Source of the DNA: Bacteroidia bacterium
GTDB taxonomy: Bacteria > Bacteroidota > Bacteroidia > Bacteroidales > Paludibacteraceae
Direction of reading: 5' to 3'
DNA length: 41,000 nucleotides
NCBI GenBank assembly: GCA_009929445.1
Contig: SAAL01000023.1
Location: 1-41,000 of the forward strand
The notes under the pieces were generated by a model. The model searched no databases. It saw nothing but the letters and a program-made list of their open reading frames with translations, and was not told the origin of the DNA. Made by a program: the position numbers and the translations under genes. Shown here in pieces: positions 34,183 to 40,725 of this stretch (its first letter is position 1; each line of letters opens with the position of its first letter).

Positions 34183-35343
34183 CTATTCAACATTTATCTC
34201 TTTCAGTTTTTTTACCAACTGATACAATTTTTCTTTATCTTCCTGTATCCGCACATCAATAAATTCAGTATGATTATCGGGATAAACAAGCATATTTGTA
34301 GGGTAAACTCGTATCATATACTTATCTTCAATCTTTTCCGGATAAGAAAACAAGCTACGCCAAGGAATTTTATCTTCCTGTATCTGTTTTCTAAACAGAG
34401 ACTTTTGGTCATCTCTTTGGTCAACGGAAATATAAACCATTTCGAATGATTCTTCTTTCAAATCGTTGTATATTTCTTTCAACAATGGTATTTCTTTTCG
34501 GCAATTAGTGCACCACGAAGCCGTAAAACAGATTAATCTAATTTTATTGATTTCATCCGTTATTTTCTCTTTTTTTCTTGTTATCACGTTTGTCAAGCTG
34601 TCATTGTCAAAACGTGTCCAATCTTTTGATAGATTTTTTGACACATATTGTCCTAATTCAGATGCTTTTATTCTTGCCGAAAATCCGCTGTAAACGCTTC
34701 TTGCATCTTTTGCTGTACGATACAAGTTCATATTATTCTGCAGTTTCTTCAACAGAAAATTTGAATTAGGACAATCTTTAACGGCCGCGATATAAGAAAC
34801 TAACTCACTTCTATAAGACACGGTATCTTTATCTTTACTCCGGTTGAATGTGCTGAAATCTGGATATTTTATCATTGCTTTCACACCTGAAGTAGTATTC
34901 GGAATTGTGGAAAAATTATGATATATCAATGTATAACCATCATCTTGTATTGTATCAGACCTGAAGTGTAGAGCATCAATTTTCACATAACTTGTGTCCG
35001 GGAAAACATGCATCGAATTTCTATTTATCTTTTTTTGATGCTCTCTATCCAAATTATTATAAAAACAGATATACTCGTATTTCTTTTGTATCTCATTGCC
35101 TTTCCCCAACACAAATATATCATTCGTGTCCCAAATACTATCCGGTATTTCATTTATCCACGTATCCGAATGGGTCAGCCTGCATGGGAAATGTACAATT
35201 TCATTTTTAGTGTTGTCATAGGCCACCACTCGCAATGAATCAAATGGCATTCCCTTTAAGGTAAATTCCATCCGATGATTTGGTTGGGATTTTAACGAAA
35301 CAAAAAACATCGATATTATAATTAAAACGACTATTTTTCTCAT
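34183..35343 (-). CDS. Exported thioredoxin/TlpA-like protein 5, partner of precursor 5
   Basis: This protein is about 386 residues from MRKIVVLIIISMFFVSLKSQ, a normal signal peptide. A start at 35370 would add nine residues (MWLIINQIN) and is less likely. The active site is TASWCTNCRKEIPLL (CxxC 278-281) with cis-Pro VYPTNMLVYPD. The C-terminal 100 residues differ from TlpA 4 at only a handful of positions. The N-terminal part aligns throughout (EFTLKGMPFDSLRVVAYD against EFSLQGMQFDSLQLAAYN) but with many changes. It lies 86 bases after precursor 5 and ends near a C39 remnant. Confidence 0.87.
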   Translation of the reverse strand: MRKIVVLIIISMFFVSLKSQPNHRMEFTLKGMPFDSLRVVAYDNTKNEIVHFPCRLTHSDTWINEIPDSIWDTNDIFVLGKGNEIQKKYEYICFYNNLDREHQKKINRNSMHVFPDTSYVKIDALHFRSDTIQDDGYTLIYHNFSTIPNTTSGVKAMIKYPDFSTFNRSKDKDTVSYRSELVSYIAAVKDCPNSNFLLKKLQNNMNLYRTAKDARSVYSGFSARIKASELGQYVSKNLSKDWTRFDNDSLTNVITRKKEKITDEINKIRLICFTASWCTNCRKEIPLLKEIYNDLKEESFEMVYISVDQRDDQKSLFRKQIQEDKIPWRSLFSYPEKIEDKYMIRVYPTNMLVYPDNHTEFIDVRIQEDKEKLYQLVKKLKEINVE

Positions 35344-35390
35344 ATTTATTTGATTGATAATCAGCCACAAATCCAGTAATTTACATGAAG

Positions 35391-35422
35391 ATAGTTAGAT
35401 GTTTAAGATAACATCTAACTAT
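35391..35422 (-). promoter_or_regulatory. Intercistronic stem-loop, precursor 5 to TlpA 5
   Basis: ATAGTTAGATGTT (35391-35403) and AACATCTAACTAT (35410-35422) form a perfect 13-bp stem with a 6-base loop, seven bases after the precursor stop. No T-run follows. Confidence 0.8.
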
Positions 35423-35429
35423 TACAGCA

Positions 35430-35672
35430 CTAGGCATAAGTAACTTGACATTTACACATCCCATAATCGTAACTCCATTTACAGGTCTTATTCGGTGCAC
35501 AGCCCAGTCCAAAGTTATCAGAACTACAATCACTGGCTACACAACTTTTCACACCATTGCTGGTTCCATCACTGCTACCACTACCAGTTCCTCCCAGCAC
35601 CTTTTTTAATTCGTCTCTTGTAATAATTTCTCCTGCTCCATAAGCTCCAAAATTAAAATTCATTTTTGCCAT
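35430..35672 (-). CDS. Double-glycine leader peptide precursor 5, six-cysteine core
   Basis: This 80-residue precursor has a leader that departs most from the shared form (MAKMNFNFGAYGAGEIITR, then DELKKVLGG) but keeps its length and GG site. The core is 52 residues, opening TGSGSSDGTSNG, with Cys at 44, 49, 58, 64, 73 and 75. The spacing C-x4-C-x8-C-x5-C-x8-C-x-C is identical to precursor 4. The CKW segment and GLGC are also shared with precursor 4 (CTW there), so the two are paralogues with diverged loops. Confidence 0.9.
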   Translation of the reverse strand: MAKMNFNFGAYGAGEIITRDELKKVLGGTGSGSSDGTSNGVKSCVASDCSSDNFGLGCAPNKTCKWSYDYGMCKCQVTYA

Positions 35673-35702
35673 AATATAAATAATCTAAGAAATTCGCCTA
35701 CT

Positions 35703-35757
35703 CTGTTAAAGCTTTTCGGCGTCCGCTGTATGTTTATTCTGTGAATATCATATGTTT
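35703..35757 (-). pseudogene. Remnant of the 3' tail of a GT25 gene
   Basis: On the minus strand the text (GGCAAACATATGATATTCAC, then AGAATAAACATACAGCGGA and the EKL codons with TAA) matches the last 18 or so codons of the intact GT25 gene (QANLRYLQNKHTADVEKL) with a few substitutions. It lies between a C39 remnant and precursor 5, with no upstream coding part. Precursors 3 and 4 keep only the last six or seven codons of the same tail (30121-30140 and 33941-33961). Confidence 0.7.
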
Positions 35758-35794
35758 GCCTAATAATACTGATTCATTCTTTTGTCAACGATAT

Positions 35795-35875
35795 ATAGTA
35801 GATACCGTAATGCGTTGCTAAGGTGGAATCAAATTCCATAAAGTCGAATTACAGTTAGAGGGAAGATAAAATACC
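35795..35875 (-). pseudogene. Decayed 5' end of the C39 exporter gene, copy 3
   Basis: This is a more worn copy than the other two. Minus-strand text around 35797-35860 (CGACTTTATGGAATTTGATT, CCACCTTAGCAACGCATTAC, GGTATCT) lines up with the exporter start region (CTCGATGCCATGGACTGCGG, CCCCACTTGTCTG, GCATTACGGCAG). No open frame remains. It follows TlpA 6 and is directly followed by the GT25 tail remnant, so the junction C39 start / GT25 end is still readable. The stretch 35876-36031 shows nothing I can assign. Confidence 0.5.
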
Positions 35876-36031
35876 CATTAACTCAATCTTCAAATCCTTT
35901 TTGTTTAATTCTGAAATATATTTTTTTCTTTAGAAATACCCCAGCTATAGTAATTTTACTGACTGGCTGTATTAATTAGATTTATTGTCATCAACTCCAG
36001 AAAAAACAAAACATACAATCAAGAATAAGAT

Positions 36032-37555
36032 TTAATTATCAATATGCTCATTGACTTTATCAACTAACTCTTTTACGTCATTAAAGCCATTGAGTTTCCA
36101 CACTAATAAACCATTTTTATTAAAAATCAAATAAGAAGGAATGCTTTCCAATCCGTAGATATCGAAAATGCTCTCCCATTCATCGTCTTTAAGATAATAA
36201 TGCTCTCCTCCTATTGACTTAATTTGCCCTCTCCATAAATCAATAGGCGAAGTTTCATTGGTGATGTAAACAAATATAGCATTCTTTGCTTTTAGTTTTT
36301 CTTTAATTGGGTCTATTTCTCTAAATGCACGTTTGCATGGGCCGCACCATGTAGCCCAAAAATCAACGATGACAGTCTTCCCAGCATACTTTTTTATAAT
36401 AGAATCAAGTAAACTTCCTTTTTGTGCAGTAGGTGTGTGATTAATAATTAAGTCTCCATTTTTTTCCAACGTCTTTTTTACTTCATCATTACTATTTAAT
36501 AAGACGTCTGCTATTTGTGTTTTATCTTTGGTAAAGTATGAGGTTATGTTTTCAATTTGTTTGTTTGTCAAAGGATTTAGTTTGTAATTGAGTTGAAGAT
36601 CATAAGAATGAGCGGTTAACATATCGAAAAACAAGCCGGATTTGAAACCAAGTGTACTACCCAAAGAATTTGATATCTCTTTCTGCCATTTTTCAATCGG
36701 GATATCTCCAATCGACCTTATATTAAAAGCCTTGATATCTAGTATTGATTTTACAAAACCACTGTATGAATAGCAATATAGATATTTAGGATTATTTAGA
36801 TCAAATCTGCTAAGAAAAGAATAGTATTTGACGTCCGGTTCAGCGATTTTGTCGGAAAAACTTTCTAGCCTTGATTGTCTCATGGAATTTTCTACAACTT
36901 CTTTATAGTTAAAAAGATAGCCGGATAAATACCTTAAACGAAAAGAATTAGTTAGATATTCATCCATCTCGCTTGGTAGTTTCACCGAATCGATAGCAAA
37001 CTTAATTCTTGAAGGCAGTACATGATTTAATTCGTACTCAACAAATTCTTTTTGAGATATTTTAGAATAATCCATCATAGGTCCTTGATAGGATTCAAAC
37101 AATGTGATTGCCTCTATAATTTCATTCATATTGTATGAACCCAGTACCAGTTTTTTTTGTGAATTTAGATTAATGATACTGTTATCTTTCAAATCTATAA
37201 GAATATGCATTGTTTCTAACTGCTCCACTTCAAGTACAAATGACTGAGAATTAGAATCTGAAAAAACAAGCAGACTTACTATAGCCATCTTAGTTTCTGT
37301 AGGAAAGATGATTGAAAATCTGTTATCGCCTTTTATTGCTGTTTTATAGATACTTTGACCAGAAATAGGATTATTTACCCAAATCTCGACACTAGTTATT
37401 TTATTAAAAGTGAAATTAGAGTTTTTAATTTCACCTTCAATACTAACCATTCCAAAATTAATATCTGGAGATGGTAATATACGTTCAGCCGCACAACTTG
37501 TCAACGAATGACAACATATTAGAATTAAAAATATTATCAACCGATTAAAATACAT
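36032..37555 (-). CDS. Thioredoxin/TlpA-like lipoprotein 6, partner of precursor 6
   Basis: This 507-residue protein is the longest of the group. It has a lipoprotein signal (LILICCHSLTSC, Cys21), a beta-rich DUF4369-like start (VSIEGEIKNSNFTFNKITS), a long helical middle and a C-terminal thioredoxin fold with DFWATWCGPCKRAF (CxxC 404-407) and cis-Pro SIPSYLIFNKNG. It is probably tethered in the periplasm. It lies 149 bases after precursor 6, beyond a 13-bp stem-loop. Confidence 0.87.
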   Translation of the reverse strand: MYFNRLIIFLILICCHSLTSCAAERILPSPDINFGMVSIEGEIKNSNFTFNKITSVEIWVNNPISGQSIYKTAIKGDNRFSIIFPTETKMAIVSLLVFSDSNSQSFVLEVEQLETMHILIDLKDNSIINLNSQKKLVLGSYNMNEIIEAITLFESYQGPMMDYSKISQKEFVEYELNHVLPSRIKFAIDSVKLPSEMDEYLTNSFRLRYLSGYLFNYKEVVENSMRQSRLESFSDKIAEPDVKYYSFLSRFDLNNPKYLYCYSYSGFVKSILDIKAFNIRSIGDIPIEKWQKEISNSLGSTLGFKSGLFFDMLTAHSYDLQLNYKLNPLTNKQIENITSYFTKDKTQIADVLLNSNDEVKKTLEKNGDLIINHTPTAQKGSLLDSIIKKYAGKTVIVDFWATWCGPCKRAFREIDPIKEKLKAKNAIFVYITNETSPIDLWRGQIKSIGGEHYYLKDDEWESIFDIYGLESIPSYLIFNKNGLLVWKLNGFNDVKELVDKVNEHIDN

Positions 37556-37616
37556 ACATTTAACAGTTAGTAAAAGTTAAGTCAAATTATTTTGATATTT
37601 GAGAATTTAATTAATA

Positions 37617-37653
37617 CCTCACTGTAAAGCTGCAGAGAAACTTTACAGTGAGG
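37617..37653 (-). promoter_or_regulatory. Intercistronic stem-loop, precursor 6 to TlpA 6
   Basis: CCTCACTGTAAAG (37617-37629) and CTTTACAGTGAGG (37641-37653) form a perfect 13-bp stem with an 11-base loop, about 50 bases after the precursor stop. On the minus strand it is followed by TATTAATTAA, not by a clean T-run. Confidence 0.8.
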
Positions 37654-37704
37654 ATTTATTGGACTACATAAAATAATTGCCCCTGCTTTCAGATGTTAAA
37701 AACA

Positions 37705-37974
37705 CTACCAATGACAATTTAAGTCACTACAATATTTATAAGGAGCAAAGGCGTTCTGAGAGCATTTGCCATATATTGTTTGACCATACTTGTTACTCCA
37801 TTGGCAAGGATCACATAATTTTTTATCGTCGCACGCCTTTTCTTTATCTGTTTTAGCTCTACTTCCCATATATACATCACTTCCTTCTGTGCCTCCAACA
37901 ATATTTTTCAGTTCTTCTCTTGTCAAAATTTCTCCTGCTCCGTAAGCAAGTAAATTTAAATCAATTTTTGCCAT
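37705..37974 (-). CDS. Double-glycine leader peptide precursor 6, six-cysteine core
   Basis: This 89-residue precursor has the standard leader, ending EELKNIVGG (Gly28), and a 61-residue core. Cys lie at 48, 54, 57, 71, 82 and 87. The core is rich in Lys and Asp near its start (SRAKTDKEKACDDKKLCD) and ends in NCHW. A CQWSNKYGQ element recalls the CKWSYDYG of precursor 5, so a distant relation is possible. The gene follows an intact GT25 gene by 33 bases. That is probably the ancestral arrangement. Confidence 0.88.
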   Translation of the reverse strand: MAKIDLNLLAYGAGEILTREELKNIVGGTEGSDVYMGSRAKTDKEKACDDKKLCDPCQWSNKYGQTIYGKCSQNAFAPYKYCSDLNCHW

Positions 37975-38007
37975 AATATAAATAATTTAAAAAAATCGCC
38001 TACTCTG

Positions 38008-38688
38008 TTAAAGCTTTTCGACATCCGCTGTATGTTTATTCTGTAAATATCTTAAATTTGCCTGATGGTATATATTCATTTTCTCATCAGCCTGGTTAAA
38101 GTGCTCCGTAATTTTACCGCTTATCTCATCGTTTGCGCGCGTTACATCTGAATAACCAAAGTCTTTCTGAATCGAAATAAACGGATATAGAACCATCTTG
38201 TGACTGGTGATTTCAGATAATACACCGTCAGCCGTATCAGTGTCTTTGAATTCATAGTCTAATATCTTTTTGTAAATAGGGCGATATAACACAATAAATT
38301 GCGTACACCAAAGCCAATCAATCCAATATCGTTCTGATGTAATCGGAACGGCATTACCAAAGCCCCCAATCCCACCGGATAAAAGTTCTACACCTTGCCC
38401 GGCAGCATCAATTACATTTTGGATAAACCGATTTCTATCATACTCATCAGTAAAAGTATGGTCGTCTTCACAAATGATAATGACATCGTCTTCACCATCG
38501 TTTACTTGATGAATAATTTTAACTATACTGTGCCAGAGTCCTACAGCTCCAATTGAGTGTGTACACGCTTCAACGGGATGTATGTCAAACTCCGGTTTGC
38601 CGGCAAATTGTGAAAGAACATAATCTAACCGATCGGTGCGTTCTTTCAAGTTGATAATATAGGTAGATATTGAGATGTCGGAGTACAT
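38008..38688 (-). CDS. Family 25-like glycosyltransferase B
   Basis: This 226-residue cytoplasmic protein has features of GT25-type (LPS biosynthesis) transferases. They are an N-terminal YIINLKERTDRLDYVL, the acidic donor/metal site ICEDDHTF near residue 75, the central LSGGIGGFGNAVPITSERY and the C-terminal YPFISIQKDFGYSDVTRA. A basic, helical tail ends in TADVEKL. It lies directly upstream of precursor 6, so it may glycosylate the peptide before export, although GT25 enzymes usually act on lipooligosaccharide. Copies of its tail sit at precursors 2 to 5. Confidence 0.8.
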   Translation of the reverse strand: MYSDISISTYIINLKERTDRLDYVLSQFAGKPEFDIHPVEACTHSIGAVGLWHSIVKIIHQVNDGEDDVIIICEDDHTFTDEYDRNRFIQNVIDAAGQGVELLSGGIGGFGNAVPITSERYWIDWLWCTQFIVLYRPIYKKILDYEFKDTDTADGVLSEITSHKMVLYPFISIQKDFGYSDVTRANDEISGKITEHFNQADEKMNIYHQANLRYLQNKHTADVEKL

Positions 38689-38737
38689 GTTTTTCTTATT
38701 TAAAATAGTGATTTCTAACTTTGTTCAATATATCAAA

Positions 38738-39331
38738 TCATTCCATTGAACTCTTAAATATCCCATCTACATAGCCTTCTTTTTCGTTCGAAGAAGTAAC
38801 GTCAGAATACCCAAATTCCTTTTGAACGGAAATAAAGGGATAGATTACAAATTTGTTAGTTGTTATCCCTGAAAGATGAATATCAGTTACTACATTTTCG
38901 CCAAAATCGGCATCTAAAATCGACTGGTAAAATTTGCGGAAAATAACTGTAAACTGCATACCGTTAAATTTATCTGCCCAAAACAAATTATCCGATATTT
39001 GAACTGCATTACCAAACCAGCTGTATCCACCAGATAGCATATCAGCGTTCAAAGCTCTTGCCTGTTCTATGCAATCACACAATAATTTATAAGAATAATG
39101 CTCAGTAAACTCGTGATCATCTTCACAAAAAATAAAGAATTCACTACCTTTATTGGCTTCCATCTCTACAATTTGCTTAACGGTCAGCCAGAGTCCATAA
39201 GCGCCATGTTTATGTTCTATTGCATTAACTATTTTAAGCCGAAACTCCGGCTTGCTTACAAACTGGTTAAAGATGTGCTCACGACGGTCGATGCGCGATT
39301 TTAGGTTTACAGCATTTACCGGAATACTCAT
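38738..39331 (-). CDS. Family 25-like glycosyltransferase A
   Basis: This 197-residue paralogue of the next gene has NAVNLKSRIDRREHIFNQF at the start, the acidic site FCEDDHEF near residue 70, LSGGYSWFGNAVQISDN in the middle and YPFISVQKEFGYSDVTSS near the end. It lacks the basic TADVEKL-type tail, ending KSSME. The two genes are 49 bases apart, an old tandem duplication judging by their divergence. It follows TlpA 7 by three bases. Whether it is active cannot be told. Confidence 0.8.
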   Translation of the reverse strand: MSIPVNAVNLKSRIDRREHIFNQFVSKPEFRLKIVNAIEHKHGAYGLWLTVKQIVEMEANKGSEFFIFCEDDHEFTEHYSYKLLCDCIEQARALNADMLSGGYSWFGNAVQISDNLFWADKFNGMQFTVIFRKFYQSILDADFGENVVTDIHLSGITTNKFVIYPFISVQKEFGYSDVTSSNEKEGYVDGIFKSSME

Positions 39332-39334
39332 AAC

Positions 39335-40636
39335 TTATTTTTCTTTACTGTTTAGAATCAACTCTCTAACTTTCAAATATAATTCATCTCCACGTAAGTT
39401 AATGGCTATTATTTTACGTTCTTTGTCTAATAAGAAATTTTTAGGAATAGCAGTAACATCGTATTGTTTTAGGATTTTATTTTGGTCCTTGTCCTTATTA
39501 ATGGTTACCTGTACGAATGAACTACTCTCATCAAAATCAATTGCATTTCTCCAGTCACTATCATTCTCATCTATCGTAATAGAATAAATTGTGAATATAT
39601 CCTTAAATTTATCGTATTCTTTCAGCAAGTGGTTGCGTATTTCGCTGCGGCAAGGGCCGCACCAGCTTGCCCAGAAATCTATCAAGATATAATCTGTTTT
39701 TATATCATTTAGCGACATTTCTAACCTGTTGTTATTTAACAGCCTCAAATTTTCGACCTTATCACCTATCACGTATTTATTCACATTAATCTTGCTACAA
39801 TCCTTTGCATCATTCCTTTTTTCCTCAACAATATCCCTTCTAAAATTTTGTTTTTTTGCAATTATCTCTTGGAATCTCTCTTTAACTATTTTTGACTTTA
39901 CCGTAGGAGGTAAATTTTTTATTACATTCGGATAACTTTGAATGAATTTATTCATTGGAAATTTTTTCTTCATTTCCGATAATAAGCTGTCTGACACATT
40001 AGTATGTACTTTATTTTTAATTAATTCATACCCATCAAAATAATTCATAGCATGCTTTGAAGTCTTTAGGAAATCAAGAACATTCTTATAATCAAAGTAT
40101 TCCTTAATGTAAACAATACTATCAAGTATCTTTTTTTTGTTATCCTTTTCTTTCTCGGATGTATATTTATCTTGTAATAACTCTAATTTTCCCCTTAATA
40201 CCTTCATCCTCATTGCAAATTCATATTTTTCTTTCATGCTTGAAGACCCTTCAGAATATTGACTATTAGAGGTTTCTTTCTTTACAAAGATATTTACAGA
40301 ATCGCCTCTTTCCGGGAGTAATATAAGTTGAGAAGGACCTTTTTTTTCAAAAGTTATCCATGCGAAAAATCTATCATCTAATGGTGTAAATCTAAATTTT
40401 ATGTCCGTATTTCCCTTTTTCAGATATGCAGAATCGGGTATTGACCATTCATTACCATCTATTTTAAATAAATAAACCTTTTGGTTTTCTTTTGTTATAT
40501 TATCGTTTTCAATTATCAATTTAACGATAATCTCATCTTTGGGTGAAGCAAATAATGGTATTTTAATAAAAAATAATATTAAAAGTAACTTGCATGTGTA
40601 TGATTTTAAGCAGTAGTGCATTGGATATAAATTCAT
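39335..40636 (-). CDS. Exported thioredoxin/TlpA-like protein 7, partner of precursor 7
   Basis: This 433-residue protein has an N-terminal signal region with hydrophobic core LLLILFFIKIPLFA; MHYCLKS at residue 6 is an alternative start. A DUF4369-like domain (VYLFKIDGNEWSIPDSAYLK, KGNTDIKFRFTPLDDRF) precedes a charged helical middle. The thioredoxin fold has DFWASWCGPCRSEI (CxxC 326-329) and cis-Pro AIPKNFLLDKE. It follows precursor 7 by 89 bases with a 16-bp stem-loop between, and precedes the GT25 pair by three bases. Confidence 0.87.
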   Translation of the reverse strand: MNLYPMHYCLKSYTCKLLLILFFIKIPLFASPKDEIIVKLIIENDNITKENQKVYLFKIDGNEWSIPDSAYLKKGNTDIKFRFTPLDDRFFAWITFEKKGPSQLILLPERGDSVNIFVKKETSNSQYSEGSSSMKEKYEFAMRMKVLRGKLELLQDKYTSEKEKDNKKKILDSIVYIKEYFDYKNVLDFLKTSKHAMNYFDGYELIKNKVHTNVSDSLLSEMKKKFPMNKFIQSYPNVIKNLPPTVKSKIVKERFQEIIAKKQNFRRDIVEEKRNDAKDCSKINVNKYVIGDKVENLRLLNNNRLEMSLNDIKTDYILIDFWASWCGPCRSEIRNHLLKEYDKFKDIFTIYSITIDENDSDWRNAIDFDESSSFVQVTINKDKDQNKILKQYDVTAIPKNFLLDKERKIIAINLRGDELYLKVRELILNSKEK

Positions 40637-40674
40637 ATATAATTATAAAAAATAATATCTTCAATAAATTAACA

Positions 40675-40718
40675 AAACTAATTTAGTTTGAATTTAAAAT
40701 CACAAACTAAATTAGTTT
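40675..40718 (-). promoter_or_regulatory. Intercistronic stem-loop, precursor 7 to TlpA 7
   Basis: AAACTAATTTAGTTTG (40675-40690) and CAAACTAAATTAGTTT (40703-40718) form a perfect 16-bp stem with a 12-base loop, seven bases after the precursor stop. On the minus strand it is followed by TTGTTAATTT, so partial termination is conceivable. Confidence 0.8.
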
Positions 40719-40725
40719 CGCTTCT

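Noticed and set aside
26031-37974. CRISPR-like array suggested by regularly recurring leader DNA
   Set aside because: The repeats are protein-coding leaders spaced by 1.4 to 4 kb of genes, not short repeats with short spacers, and no cas gene is present.
25824-37974. Precursors as lanthipeptides or radical-SAM sactipeptides
   Set aside because: No LanB/C/M, YcaO or radical SAM gene is visible in the window. The paired partners are thioredoxin-like, so disulfides are more likely.
24321-40636. TlpA-like proteins as cytochrome c maturation (ResA/CcmG) enzymes
   Set aside because: No cytochrome or heme genes are nearby. There are seven copies with large extra N-terminal regions, each tied to a precursor gene.
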